A DNA stretch of 64,000 nt from Saccharospirillaceae bacterium (GCA_021208685.1 JAJOJJ010000010.1:28916-92915), one strand, 5' to 3'; shown: positions 1 to 9,038, numbered from the stretch's first letter. Notes: generated by a model not told the origin, from the letters alone. Made by a program: numbers and translations.

Positions 1-1
1 C

Positions 2-301
2 TGCGTACTGGTCGATGACATGGTCGATACCGCCGGCACCCTGTGCCACGCTGCAAAAGCTCTGAAAGAGTTTGGCGCGAAAAAGGTTGTCGCTTACTGT
101 ACACATCCTGTACTATCCGGCCCCGCTGTTGAGCGTCTGGCCAATGCCGAGCTGGATGAGCTGGTCGTTACTGACACCATTCCGCTGTCTGAAGCCGCCA
201 AGTCGATTGGCCGTATCCGCCAACTGACCATTGCCGGTCTGCTGGCCGAAGCGGTACGCCGGGTAAATAACGAAGAATCCATCAGCGCGATGTTTCGTTA
301 A
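2..301 (+). CDS. prs: Ribose-phosphate pyrophosphokinase, C-terminal part
   Basis: The left edge cuts this gene; about 99 C-terminal residues remain. PRPP synthetase transfers the pyrophosphate of ATP to ribose 5-phosphate in the cytosol, making PRPP for nucleotide, His and Trp synthesis. The stretch DDMVDTAGT at the start is the family's ribose-phosphate (PRPP) loop, and the rest (THPVLSGPA, then a conserved end [10 protein letters not shown]) matches the usual C-terminus. It is followed by a strong terminator and then rplY, a common gammaproteobacterial order. The true start lies outside the window. Identification is secure. Confidence 0.95.
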   Translation, partial: CVLVDDMVDTAGTLCHAAKALKEFGAKKVVAYCTHPVLSGPAVERLANAELDELVVTDTIPLSEAAKSIGRIRQLTIAGLLAEAVRRVNNEESISAMFR

Positions 302-334
302 GCCATAAAAGCAGCACATTAAACGATTTTTCGG

Positions 335-370
335 GCCGTTTGAGCTGGTCGCAAGCTCAAACGGCTTTTT
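335..370 (+). terminator. Intrinsic terminator of prs
   Basis: An 11-bp perfect stem (GCCGTTTGAGC at 335-345 pairing with 355-365) with a 9-base loop is followed directly by TTTTT. It separates prs from rplY. Confidence 0.9.
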
Positions 371-395
371 ATGTCAAAACCATGAGGAAATACCC

Positions 396-1019
396 ATGTC
401 AGAATTTAATCTGTCAGCTGAACTTCGCGAAGATGCGGGGAAAGGTGCGAGCCGCCGCCTGCGTCGCGAAAACGCCGTGCCAGCCATCGTTTACGGTGGT
501 AAAGCCGGTGGTAACGACCGCAAGCCACAAGCGATCGTACTGAAAGCTAACGAACTGAACAAACTGCTGGAAAATGAAGCCTTCTACAGCAGCGTTATCA
601 CCCTGAACATCGGTGACAAAGCTGAGCAGGTTGTTCTGAAAGACCTGCAGCGTCACCCATCCAAAGCCCTGATCTGGCACGCTGACTTTCTGCGCGTAAG
701 CAAAACCAGCAAAATCAAAGCACACGTACCTCTGCACTTCATCAACGAAGACAGCTGCGTAGGCGTGAAAACCGGCGGTGGCAAGATTGCTCACCAGCTG
801 ACCAGTCTGGACATCATCTGTAACGCTGGCGATCTGCCGGAGTTTATTGAAGTTGATCTGGCCAATGTTGAAGTGGGTACCGTCATCCACCTTTCAGACC
901 TGAAACTGCCAAAAGGCGTTGAGTCTCTGGCTCTGTCTCATGGTCCTGAGCACGACACATCGGTTGTTACTGTTATCGCTCCTAAAGGCGGCGACAGCGA
1001 CGAAGCAGCTGCCGAGTAA
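396..1019 (+). CDS. rplY: 50S ribosomal protein L25 (Ctc form)
   Basis: Binds 5S rRNA in the large ribosomal subunit. At 207 residues this is the long Ctc-type L25: an N-terminal L25 beta-barrel (about 1-95) and a second beta domain (about 100-190), ending in a short acidic Ala/Glu tail. The ATG at 396 has GAGG about 9 bases upstream. It lies between two terminators, so it may be transcribed alone, although pth follows within 80 bases. Confidence 0.95.
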   Translation: MSEFNLSAELREDAGKGASRRLRRENAVPAIVYGGKAGGNDRKPQAIVLKANELNKLLENEAFYSSVITLNIGDKAEQVVLKDLQRHPSKALIWHADFLRVSKTSKIKAHVPLHFINEDSCVGVKTGGGKIAHQLTSLDIICNAGDLPEFIEVDLANVEVGTVIHLSDLKLPKGVESLALSHGPEHDTSVVTVIAPKGGDSDEAAAE

Positions 1020-1038
1020 TTCCGGCTGCTGTAGCAAG

Positions 1039-1066
1039 AAAGCGGGGCTGGTCCCCGCTTTTTTAT
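1039..1066 (+). terminator. Intrinsic terminator of rplY
   Basis: The stem AGCGGGG/CCCCGCT with a short loop is followed by a run of T, just after the rplY stop. Confidence 0.85.
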
Positions 1067-1098
1067 TGGTGATTCTTTATCATCCGGATATCGATATC

Positions 1099-1686
1099 AT
1101 GTCTGACCCTATTCAATTAATCGTAGGCCTGGGTAATCCGGGTGCCGAATACGAACATACCCGCCACAATGCCGGTGCCTGGCTGGTTGAACGCCTGGCG
1201 CACAGTGAACGCATCCGTCTCAATGCGGAAAAAAAATTTTCCGGTCTTGCCGGTAAAGGCCATCTCGGTGGACAGGAATGCTGGCTGCTGATTCCCACAA
1301 CATTTATGAATCTCAGCGGACAGGCCGTACAGGCGCTGGCGAATTTCTATAAGCTGAAACCCGAACAGATTCTGGTCGTTCACGATGAACTGGATCTGCC
1401 AGCGGGTACGGCCAAATTCAAATTTGGCGGTGGTCATGGTGGCCAGAATGGTTTGCGGGACATTATCAGCAAACTGGGTAATAACCAGAACTTTCATCGT
1501 CTGCGTATCGGCATCGGTCATCCCGGTGACAAATCTCAGGTAACCGGCCATGTACTGGGCCGCGCCAGTAAAAGCGACCAGCAGGCCATTGATGCCGTGA
1601 TCGACGAAGCATTGCGCGTACTGCCCGATGCGCTCAATGGCAACCTGGCCAAAGCCATGAATCGACTTCATTCATTTAAAGGGTAA
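1099..1686 (+). CDS. pth: Peptidyl-tRNA hydrolase
   Basis: Cleaves peptidyl-tRNA released from stalled ribosomes so the tRNA can be reused; cytosolic and usually essential. The 195-residue length is normal. Conserved residues are visible: GLGNPG near residue 10 (Asn13), THRNAG-like TRHNAG with catalytic His23, HDELDLP (the catalytic Asp) and [12 protein letters not shown]. The open frame extends back into rplY to 919, but the ATG at 1099 gives the canonical N-terminus [15 protein letters not shown]. ychF follows 57 bases later, as in many gammaproteobacteria, so the two are probably co-transcribed. Confidence 0.95.
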   Translation: MSDPIQLIVGLGNPGAEYEHTRHNAGAWLVERLAHSERIRLNAEKKFSGLAGKGHLGGQECWLLIPTTFMNLSGQAVQALANFYKLKPEQILVVHDELDLPAGTAKFKFGGGHGGQNGLRDIISKLGNNQNFHRLRIGIGHPGDKSQVTGHVLGRASKSDQQAIDAVIDEALRVLPDALNGNLAKAMNRLHSFKG

Positions 1687-1743
1687 AATACCCGCCAAAT
1701 TTTAACGCTGTTACGGCAGCAGTACGGATTACAGGATACTTTT

Positions 1744-2834
1744 ATGGGCTTTAAATGCGGTATCGTTGGTTTACCCAACGTCGGCAAATCCACACTGTTC
1801 AATGCGCTGACCAAATCCGGCATTGCCGCCGAGAACTTTCCGTTCTGCACCATTGAACCCAATTCCGGTGTGGTTGCCATGCCCGACAAGCGCCTTAATG
1901 AACTGGCAGCCATTGTTAAGCCTGAGCGTGTGGTGCCAACGTCGATGGAGTTTGTGGATATCGCAGGTCTGGTTGCCGGTGCTTCTAAAGGTGAGGGGCT
2001 GGGCAACCAGTTTCTGGCCAATATCCGTGAAACCGATGCCATTGCCCATGTTGTTCGCTGCTTCGAAGACGACAATGTGATTCACGTTGCTAACCGGGTC
2101 AATCCAGCCGACGACATTGACATCATCAACACCGAACTGATTCTGGCGGATCTTGAATCCTGTGAGAAACAACTGCAGCGTATTACCCGTGTCGCCAAGG
2201 GTGGCGATAAAGAAGCCGTTGCCCAAAAAGCCTTACTGGAACGTCTGATTCCGCATTTCGAGCAGGGTAAAACAGCACGTATGCTGGAACTGAATGATGA
2301 TGAGCGCAAACTGGCGCGTACATTTCACCTGCTGACCATCAAGCCAACCATGTACATTGCCAACGTGGCGGAAGATGGTTTTGAGAACAATCCACATCTG
2401 GATGTGGTTCGCGGTATTGCCGAATCTGAAGGCGCCTCCGTTGTTGTGGTGTGCAACAAGATCGAAGCGGAAATTCCGAGCTGGACGATGAAGACAAACT
2501 CGAATTCCTGCAGGAAATGGGCATGGAGGAACCGGGGCTGGATCGCGTTATACGCTCCGGTTACGAACTGCTTGGCTTGCAGACCTACTTTACCGCCGGG
2601 GTAAAAGAAGTGCGCGCCTGGACCATCAAGATCGGCGATACCGCCCCACGCGCGGCAGCGGCCATTCATACCGATTTTGAACGTGGTTTTATCCGTGCGG
2701 AAGTGATCGGATATGACGACTTCATTCACTACAAAGGTGAGGCCGGTGCCAAAGAAGCCGGCAAATGGCGCCTGGAAGGCAAAGAGTACATCGTTAAAGA
2801 CGGTGACGTTGTGCATTTCCGCTTTAACGTCTGA
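1744..2834 (+). pseudogene. ychF: YchF/OLA1 family ATPase, reading frame broken by one base
   Basis: An Obg-related P-loop ATPase that binds ribosomes. G1 (GLPNVGKST, residues about 8-16), DIAGLV and the YchF-specific NKIE in place of NKxD are all present. The frame opened at 1744 runs true to about residue 244 (CNKIEAEI) and then turns to nonsense, stopping at 2604. The correct continuation ([15 protein letters not shown] to the C-terminal TGS domain, ending [12 protein letters not shown]) is in the next frame, up to 2834. Adding one base near 2476-2478 restores a full-length protein of about 363 residues. Both halves are well conserved with no other lesion, so a sequencing or assembly error is more likely than decay. 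The protein is otherwise ordinary. Confidence 0.88.
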
Positions 2835-2868
2835 GTCCCGAACGGGAAAATTGCTTTGCAACAACGCC

Positions 2869-2895
2869 AAAAAGCGCCTTCGGGCGCTTTTTTAT
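2869..2895 (+). terminator. Terminator of pth-ychF
   Basis: The stem AAAGCGCC, tetraloop TTCG, GGCGCTTT is followed by TTTATT. Confidence 0.9.
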
Positions 2896-3020
2896 TGACG
2901 GAGGTTATGCAGGGCGGATGTGAGTCAACTTTGTGGGCAAACCGATAAGAAACTGTCGCACTTTATCCGCATATCTCACTATACTTTCAAACCTCAATCC
3001 AAGACGACACGGAGTCCGGC

Positions 3021-5801
3021 ATGAAGCTGCACCATCTCGCCACGCCCCTCACCCTGCTACTGGCTGCTTCTCTCACCGCCTGCAGTGGTTCAAGTACGAG
3101 TACCAGCAACGAAACCAACGACAACAGCTCCGGAGATAACGGCCAGACTCAGGAGCCTGTTACGGTACAGCGCGTGAGTCTGACCGGGCTCGCGGTCAAA
3201 GGAACCGTTATTGGTGCCAAAGCCGAGCTGTTCCGTCTTAGCAACGGCAGTATTGAAGCCTCTGCGTTCGCAACCGGCACCACCGATTTTGAAGGTCGCT
3301 ACAACCTGACTGCCCTGTCTGAAGAAGCCTACGATGGTCCGGCACTGGTTAAAATCAGCTGGCAGGAAGGCGCAGAGATGATTTGTGATGCCACCTCCGG
3401 TTGTGGTTCTTTTAATTCTGGCGATTCCCGTGATCGGAACACTAACCAGACCATCGACTTTGGCGAAGCCTACGACCTGCCAGCCGATTTTTCGATGACA
3501 GCCTTCATTCCCGGAATCCGCAGCAGCGAGCTGGATGAACGCACCTACACCGCCAACGTCTCGTCACTGACCCACATTGCCGCGCAATATGCCAGCAGCC
3601 AGAGCGCGCTGGATGAAGCCCTGATCCGTCGTCTGAATAACCGTGTCCGTGTGATGTTTGGTCTCACTGAAGACTCTCTCGGCGAAGCGGATCTGCTGTT
3701 GACCGAACCGCTGGACCCAGCTCAGGATCTGAGCGGTGAAAGTGCAGCCCAGATAGCCTACGGACTGCTCACCGCCGCTCTGGCCGAACTGGCCGAACAG
3801 CGTGACGTGAGCGTTGCCGCGCTGCTGAATACGTTTGCGGCCAACTTTGCCGCTAATAATGGTCAGCTGCGCTGGAATAATCCCGGTTCGGCCAATGAAT
3901 TGAACATTGCTGAGATTCTGGCTGCGGCCAAAGCGATTGCCGATCAAAAAGGCGGGATCAATACGGTTGCATTAGTGGACGCCAAAACAGACGCCGACAA
4001 CAACAGCGGTGTCAGTGCCATCAACCCTCCGCAAGCGAATGCCGGTGCAGACCAGACCGTTTCCCCCGAAGCACCGGTAACGCTGAGTGGCAGCAGTGAT
4101 AAACCAGACGCCACCCTGACCTGGAGTCAGGTCAGCGGCACCCCTGTTACGTTAAGCAGCACCAGCACCGCAAGCCCAACCTTTACCGCCCCCAAAGCGG
4201 CAGGTGATCTGGTGTTTGCCCTCAAAGCGTCTGACACCAGCGGCGACGATATTGACCGTGTGATCGTCAATGTAAAAGCGGCAGCCGGCGTTAACAGCAG
4301 CGTGACCGGTAATTATTCGCTCTATTTCAGCTCCAGCTACTTTGGCAGCAGCGCCAGCACCAATCGAGACAGCTACCTGGAATACAATCTGGGCACCATC
4401 AGCAACCTTCAGATTGCTGCACAGAGCAACAGCACCAGCGGACTGAATTTCAATTTCAGCGGTGCAGAAAAAGACTGGCGTCTGGAAAACCGTTACACCA
4501 ATGGCAGTCTGTTCGCTGGTTCAGGCTCCCCGGCCAAATCCGAGATATTCAGCGGCAGTTTTCCGACCGCCAGTAGCGATTCCACCAGCGAATCCCTGCA
4601 AGGCAGCGTTGACAGTGCAAAGATAATTGCCATCGATATTCCTGCCAGCAGTGAACTTAAAGAAGACAACAGCGGCAAGATGACCGTACATTACGACTTC
4701 CCCAATACGCTGAAATTCCAGCCGGTTGGTGCTGACAGCTATCTGTCTCTGGCCGTCCAAAAAGCCGATGGCTATGCGCCGCAAGCGGCTGACAACTCTG
4801 AGCCTGACTTCAGCAAGCCGGTGTATCGGGACTACAGCGCTGAAAACATACTGCTGGTTAAAAACAATCAGACCTTCACTCCGGCCAGCTTCGCCCAGAA
4901 CTATGGCGTGGTTGTTCTGACACTGGCCTCTGACGAGGGTATGAGCCATGGTATTTCTTCCGAGTTGCAACGCTGGGCGATGGCTCCTGACAGCCAGGCA
5001 AGCAGTGTTGTTGAAGCCACACTGTCATCCGATCCCGGCTATAGTGGCAAAGGAAAGTGGACGAGCGTTTATAACCATGACCTGATTCTTGAGTCCGGCA
5101 TCTACAGCGAGAATCTGGGAGCATTCTCTGTCGTGTCATTGGAAGAAGCACCCACCAATGACCCTCAGCAACCCGGCAGTGTTATCTTTGCGGTGAACAG
5201 CAATGGTCAGTTCCGCATCCCCGCATCGCTTACAGATAGTCTGCTCGAAAACGGCAGCGCCATCATGGAAGGTACGGCAACAACCAATGGTGAACTGTTT
5301 ATCAGCCACCTGATGGGCAAAACCTCCAAGGGCACCTATAACAACACCCCCATCAACTCCATCATTGACGAGCAATACATTGCCATAAGCATTGATAACA
5401 AAACCTTTGTTTCTGGCGACTTCACCAACAAAACCTACGCGATTCAGGGCATCGAATATTCGCTGGAAGCCGGGGATCGTGGCCCTGGTGTGACCGTTAT
5501 GCGCGGCACCCTGAGTTTTGGCAGCAATCCAAATGCTCCGGTCGCAGCCATTGATAATCAGGATATTAATCTCAATAACCGCTTATTCAGCGTCCGCCGC
5601 GGCAGCGAAAATTACTCATCAACTGCCGATCCACTGGCAGCGGAATTCGGCGAAAACTCAGCACTGAAACTGACTGACAGTGAAACCACACTGGATGGTT
5701 ATATCAGCGCAGACCAAAAGCTGATTCTGCTGCGCATCCTCAGTGCGGGCGATTCTGACTATGCCTCCCATGGTTTCATCATCGGTCGGCTGGTTGAATA
5801 A
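3021..5801 (+). CDS. Large Ser/Thr-rich lipoprotein with a PKD/Ig-like domain
   Basis: No specific family was recognised. The N-terminus is a lipoprotein signal ending LTACS (Cys about residue 21), then a Ser/Thr/Asn-rich linker (about 22-45). A small beta-sandwich-like region follows (about 50-110, VKGTVIGAKAELFRL to DFEGRYNLTAL, typical of a carrier or adhesion-type repeat), then a helical segment (about 170-320). A PKD/Ig-like domain is clear (about 336-422: ANAGADQTVSPEAPVTLSGS, then SQVSGTP). The C-terminal 500 residues are beta-rich and Gly/Ser-rich. The start is the first ATG, with GGAG 8 bases upstream. It is probably anchored in the outer membrane with a binding or adhesion role; this is inferred from architecture only. 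It is flanked by terminators, so is a single-gene unit. Confidence 0.8.
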   Translation: MKLHHLATPLTLLLAASLTACSGSSTSTSNETNDNSSGDNGQTQEPVTVQRVSLTGLAVKGTVIGAKAELFRLSNGSIEASAFATGTTDFEGRYNLTALSEEAYDGPALVKISWQEGAEMICDATSGCGSFNSGDSRDRNTNQTIDFGEAYDLPADFSMTAFIPGIRSSELDERTYTANVSSLTHIAAQYASSQSALDEALIRRLNNRVRVMFGLTEDSLGEADLLLTEPLDPAQDLSGESAAQIAYGLLTAALAELAEQRDVSVAALLNTFAANFAANNGQLRWNNPGSANELNIAEILAAAKAIADQKGGINTVALVDAKTDADNNSGVSAINPPQANAGADQTVSPEAPVTLSGSSDKPDATLTWSQVSGTPVTLSSTSTASPTFTAPKAAGDLVFALKASDTSGDDIDRVIVNVKAAAGVNSSVTGNYSLYFSSSYFGSSASTNRDSYLEYNLGTISNLQIAAQSNSTSGLNFNFSGAEKDWRLENRYTNGSLFAGSGSPAKSEIFSGSFPTASSDSTSESLQGSVDSAKIIAIDIPASSELKEDNSGKMTVHYDFPNTLKFQPVGADSYLSLAVQKADGYAPQAADNSEPDFSKPVYRDYSAENILLVKNNQTFTPASFAQNYGVVVLTLASDEGMSHGISSELQRWAMAPDSQASSVVEATLSSDPGYSGKGKWTSVYNHDLILESGIYSENLGAFSVVSLEEAPTNDPQQPGSVIFAVNSNGQFRIPASLTDSLLENGSAIMEGTATTNGELFISHLMGKTSKGTYNNTPINSIIDEQYIAISIDNKTFVSGDFTNKTYAIQGIEYSLEAGDRGPGVTVMRGTLSFGSNPNAPVAAIDNQDINLNNRLFSVRRGSENYSSTADPLAAEFGENSALKLTDSETTLDGYISADQKLILLRILSAGDSDYASHGFIIGRLVE

Positions 5802-5826
5802 CCCGACGGCTCACTGATTCATACCG

Positions 5827-5858
5827 TTAAGGGCCTTCGCTGAAGGCCCTTAATTTTT
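5827..5858 (+). terminator. Terminator of the large lipoprotein gene
   Basis: A perfect 12-bp stem (TTAAGGGCCTTC at 5827-5838, partner 5842-5853) with a 3-base loop, followed by TTTTT. Confidence 0.9.
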
Positions 5859-6010
5859 ACCCTCTTATCTGATTTGGCCGTGACAGAACAAACTGAACAA
5901 TCCGTTCCAGATCCAACACTCACGACTCTGACAGATAACACCTACAATGCGCCTTGTGCAGATCTGATCTGACCCGTCTCTTTGTGCCTGGCAATCTCTG
6001 CCCGGCCTCC

Positions 6011-7228
6011 ATGTCCGGAACAACTATGCCCGCTCGCACACTGCCACTTCCTTTGCTGTTGGCCTTACTGACCGCACTATCGCCATTGGCAATTGATATG
6101 TACCTGCCAGCCATGGAAGCCATGGCCGGTGATCTGCAAACCAGTATTCATTTGGTTGAATTATCCGTCAGCACATATTTGCTGGGGTTTGCTCTGGGGC
6201 AACTCAGCGGTGGGCCTCTGTCTGACCGCTACGGCAGACGCCCGCTGATCATCACCGGCCTGATTATTTTTGCCCTCAGCAGCGTGGCCCTGATCGTGAC
6301 AACATCGCTGACTTCACTGTTAGTTCTGCGCTTTATGCAGGCCATTGGTGGTGGTCTGGCGACGGTTAATTCCAGCGCCATCGTACGCGACCGCTTTCAG
6401 GGAGCCGACGTGGCCAAAACGCTGTCATTGGTTTCAATGATCATGATGGTTGCGCCGCTGGTTGCACCGATGCTCGGAGCGCTGACGCTGAATGTTGCCG
6501 GCTGGCGAACTATTTTTATCACACTGTCAGTCTATGCCGCCCTCGTTCTGATCCTTCTTGTATGGCAGCTCGAAGAAAGCCATCCTGCGCACAAACGTCA
6601 GCACCGCCTCCCACTGGGTAACTATCTGCGCGTGATCAAACACGTCCGCGCACGGCGTTTTATTCTGGCACAGGCTCTGGCATCAACCGGGATGTTCGTT
6701 TTTATCACCGCATCCCCCTACCTTTACCTCGAGTATTTTCAGCAAAGTGCAGAACGTTTTCCCTGGCTGTTCGGCGCCAACGTTCTGATGATGATGTCGA
6801 TGAACCGGCTGAATATTGTGCTGCTGCGCCGCTTTGACAGCGGCCATATTTTGCGGGCAGGCCTGTTACTGCAATTAATCAGCGCATTATTGCTGGTGTT
6901 GCTGTTTGTCGTGCAGCCGCAGGACGCATCGCTGTTACTGGTATTACCGCTGATGATGCTGTTTGTTGGTTCGCTGGGACTGATTTCAGCCAACTCGACG
7001 GCGACTGTCCTGCACTACTTCCGCGATATCAGCGCAACCGCCACCGCCTTATCGGGCGTGACCGTATTCTGCAGCGGGGCATTATTTGGCCTGATCTGGG
7101 GTCATCTGCATAACGGTACTCCAATCCCGATGATGCTCGTGATGCTCAGCAGTACCGCGCTGGCCAATCTGGCTTTGTACCGGATTCCGGCAGAGCGTCA
7201 GCATGCTGAAGCAGAAGCAACAATATGA
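6011..7228 (+). CDS. MFS transporter, Bcr/CflA drug-exporter type
   Basis: A proton-driven multidrug exporter of the inner membrane, 405 residues with about 12 hydrophobic segments. The signature LSPLAIDMYLPAM of the Bcr/CflA subfamily is near residue 22, and the MFS loop-2 motif GPLSDRYGRRP near residue 74. The substrate cannot be told. The frame stays open upstream to a TTG at 5954, but ATG at 6011 or 6026 fits the family start better; neither has a strong ribosome site. A TACAAT at 5943-5948 could be a -10 element. A TetR-type regulator follows 64 bases later on the same strand and is a candidate controller. Confidence 0.85.
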   Translation: MSGTTMPARTLPLPLLLALLTALSPLAIDMYLPAMEAMAGDLQTSIHLVELSVSTYLLGFALGQLSGGPLSDRYGRRPLIITGLIIFALSSVALIVTTSLTSLLVLRFMQAIGGGLATVNSSAIVRDRFQGADVAKTLSLVSMIMMVAPLVAPMLGALTLNVAGWRTIFITLSVYAALVLILLVWQLEESHPAHKRQHRLPLGNYLRVIKHVRARRFILAQALASTGMFVFITASPYLYLEYFQQSAERFPWLFGANVLMMMSMNRLNIVLLRRFDSGHILRAGLLLQLISALLLVLLFVVQPQDASLLLVLPLMMLFVGSLGLISANSTATVLHYFRDISATATALSGVTVFCSGALFGLIWGHLHNGTPIPMMLVMLSSTALANLALYRIPAERQHAEAEATI

Positions 7229-7292
7229 AGAAAACAGACTGGTGCATGAGTGAGACAAAACCGGCTTGTCTGTGGAATAAAAGAGGAACAGA

Positions 7293-7886
7293 ATGAACGT
7301 TCAGTCCGAAACGCGAAGAACCATGGATAAACGCCAGCAAATTCTTGAAGCCACCGCCGATCTCATTGCGGAGCAAGGGTTGCATTCCTGCCCTATGGCG
7401 ATGGTTGCAAAGCATGCCTGTTGTGGTGCTGGTACGATTTACCGTTACTTCGAAACGAAAGAGGAGCTGGTTCAGCAGCTGTTTCTGCATCTGACGGAAG
7501 TGATGGCCAACCACTGCATGAACGGTTATGACGCCAGTGCCGGTGTTAAGTTAAGGTTTTACAGCTTCTGGGGGAATTTTTATCGCTACATGCTTGAGCA
7601 CCCCAGAAACCGCACACTGATGGAACAACTATCGGCTTCGCCAGCCATCAGCGAGCTGCAGAGGGAAGAAGCATTAAAGCCGATGAACAAAGCCCTGACG
7701 TTGCTGTTGGCCGAGGGTAAACAGCAACAGCTGATTAAGAATCTGCCCGATGAAGTGCTGATTACCACGACGTTCGGCAGTCTGACCATGATGGCCAAGA
7801 AACTGCAGTTGTCACCGCAGATGTTTTCGCAGGCGGTGCAACCCGATGATTTGCTGAATCTGTGCTGGGATGCCATTAAAGCGTAA
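7293..7886 (+). CDS. TetR/AcrR family transcriptional regulator
   Basis: A dimeric DNA-binding repressor. The N-terminal helix-turn-helix domain (about residues 12-60: KRQQILEATADLIAEQG, then GAGTIYRYFETKEELVQQLF) is typical; the ligand-binding half is variable. Cys33 and an unusual Cys43-Cys44 pair sit around the HTH, where relatives usually have Ala/Gly/Val. The ATG at 7293 has GAGG at good spacing; the ATG at 7323 (MDKRQQIL) is also plausible. It lies between the MFS exporter gene and the small ORF at 7989, with a palindrome at each end, so it probably represses itself and one of these neighbours. Confidence 0.88.
   Translation: MNVQSETRRTMDKRQQILEATADLIAEQGLHSCPMAMVAKHACCGAGTIYRYFETKEELVQQLFLHLTEVMANHCMNGYDASAGVKLRFYSFWGNFYRYMLEHPRNRTLMEQLSASPAISELQREEALKPMNKALTLLLAEGKQQQLIKNLPDEVLITTTFGSLTMMAKKLQLSPQMFSQAVQPDDLLNLCWDAIKA
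7294..7303. promoter_or_regulatory. Palindrome TGAACGTTCA, copy 1 (candidate TetR operator)
   Basis: A perfect 10-bp palindrome covering the start codon of the TetR gene. The same ten bases recur at 7943-7952 in the gap after that gene. TetR-family operators are often of this size and symmetry. Autoregulation is an inference from position and recurrence. Confidence 0.6.
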
Positions 7887-7904
7887 CAGGCGGAATCATC
7901 AAAC

Positions 7905-7925
7905 AGGCCCACAAGGCCTTTTTTT
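7905..7925 (+). terminator. Terminator of the TetR gene
   Basis: A short stem AGGCC/GGCCT with a 5-base loop, followed by seven T. Confidence 0.75.
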
Positions 7926-7942
7926 AAACGCCAGAATCTGAA

Positions 7943-7952
7943 TGAACGTTCA
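7943..7952. promoter_or_regulatory. Palindrome TGAACGTTCA, copy 2 (candidate TetR operator)
   Basis: The second perfect copy of the 10-bp palindrome, 36 bases before the start of the small ORF at 7989. It also shares flanking GAA (GAATGAACGTTCA versus GAATGAACGTTCA), so the match extends to at least 12 bases. Confidence 0.6.
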
Positions 7953-7988
7953 CTCTCGTTGATTCAAACCTAACTAAGGAGACATACC

Positions 7989-8153
7989 ATGTCGAACAGC
8001 TTACCTCAGGCGTCAGAATCCCCGGTATCAATGCCAGCGAATGCCGTCATGACACCCTCCGTACGCAACAGGGGCAGCGATTTTTATTCCATGCTGACCG
8101 ATCTGACCCTGACACAGAAACGCAACCGCGCAACTCAGCGCAGAAATGCCTGA
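7989..8153 (+). CDS. Small hypothetical protein (54 aa)
   Basis: Unrecognised. The ATG at 7989 is preceded by AAGGAGA at ideal spacing, one of the strongest ribosome sites in the window, and by palindrome copy 2. The product (MSNSLPQASESPVSMPANAV at the start) is Ser/Pro-rich, then basic (RNRGSDFYSML, ending KRNRATQRRNA), with no signal or membrane segment. The 3' end is folded into an 11-bp hairpin. It could be a genuine regulated small protein or the remnant of a longer gene. Confidence 0.6.
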   Translation: MSNSLPQASESPVSMPANAVMTPSVRNRGSDFYSMLTDLTLTQKRNRATQRRNA

Positions 8154-8160
8154 GTTGCGC
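8128..8160. repeat. 11-bp inverted repeat at the end of the small ORF
   Basis: GCGCAACTCAG (8128-8138) and its perfect complement CTGAGTTGCGC (8150-8160) flank an 11-base loop. There is no T run, so it is either a mRNA-stabilising hairpin or a weak terminator. A second hairpin, TGCCATC/GATGGCA (8172-8194), follows and overlaps the end of the opposing gene. Confidence 0.6.
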
Positions 8161-8178
8161 CGTAGCGGTTGTGCCATC

Positions 8179-8775
8179 TCAGTGCAGGATGGCATCCTCT
8201 CCCAGATCTGCGTCAGCAAATGAAGCCGGCAAAACGCACAGACGGTTAACCATCAACAGGCTGTGATCAGGGATCAGCAGTTCGTCGTTATCCATCAGCG
8301 CATCCAGCAAAACGCAGGTCGCATCAATCGAATCCAGTCCGACAATAATCGCCAGCGCAAAGCCATATCGGGTATTGAGCGCCACCAGATCCCCTACTTC
8401 CAGCTCTTCACGCTCGGTAATGATATCGTCGCCAACCAGCTCATCGGTCGGCCAGGGCGTCTTAAACCGCGCCAGTGCAACCAGCTGCACAATGCCCTGT
8501 ATCACGCCATCACTGATATCAACCTCAATGTCGCCTTCTTCTTCAGGCTCCATCAGACGATCCAGCAAACTCATAAACAGATCAGAATCTTCTTCTGACC
8601 AACGGAGGTCTACAGGATGATGACTGCTTCGGTTAGAACGGAAACTGACTTCGGTGGGGAATTCTGCCGGATCTTCACCGGCGCTGGCGGCAGGCATTAA
8701 CAAACTGACGGCTTCAAAACCGCTCTGATCCTGATCACTGATACGCCAAAACAAGGGTTGCATTTCTGCATTCAT
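8179..8775 (-). CDS. Conserved hypothetical acidic protein
   Basis: No family was recognised. The 198-residue product is very acidic (segments DLRWSEEDSDLF, EPEEEGDIEVDISDGV, DELVGDDIITEREELEVGDLVALN) with no signal peptide, so it is probably cytosolic. The GDLVALNTRYGFALAIIVGL stretch suggests a small beta-barrel near residue 130. The frame is open to an ATG at 8805, but the ATG at 8775 has GGAG 6 bases upstream on the minus strand and is preferred. It converges on the small ORF and diverges from the lipoprotein gene at 9039. Confidence 0.7.
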   Translation of the reverse strand: MNAEMQPLFWRISDQDQSGFEAVSLLMPAASAGEDPAEFPTEVSFRSNRSSHHPVDLRWSEEDSDLFMSLLDRLMEPEEEGDIEVDISDGVIQGIVQLVALARFKTPWPTDELVGDDIITEREELEVGDLVALNTRYGFALAIIVGLDSIDATCVLLDALMDNDELLIPDHSLLMVNRLCVLPASFADADLGEDAILH

Positions 8776-8983
8776 AGGGATCACTCCGTATTCACCATGA
8801 TTCAATGGAGCCTGCGTGGCAATGAGTCTGACGAACCTCCCTTATGCTTGGCTATGTGCGTTATATAGCAGGGCTGCATTGCACTGACAAGACACGGAAT
8901 GACAATAACGCCGGGCAGTGACGACAAATCCTGTCATGACGGTTTGAGGTAAGTTGCACCCTAAACGTTGGCTGAGTGAAAAA

Positions 8984-8997
8984 TGATGTTAACATCA
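8984..8997. promoter_or_regulatory. 14-bp perfect palindrome upstream of the lipoprotein gene
   Basis: TGATGTTAACATCA is a perfect palindrome 41 bases before the ATG at 9039, in the divergent gap between 8775 and 9039. Position and symmetry suggest an operator for one or both genes; no regulator can be named. Confidence 0.5.
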
Positions 8998-9038
8998 GGA
9001 TCTAATAACAAACTCTGACAGAACCCCGGGGAATTACC

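Noticed and set aside
919..1098. N-terminal extension of pth into rplY
   Set aside because: The pth family starts at 1099; the extension has no similarity and overlaps the rplY end and its terminator.
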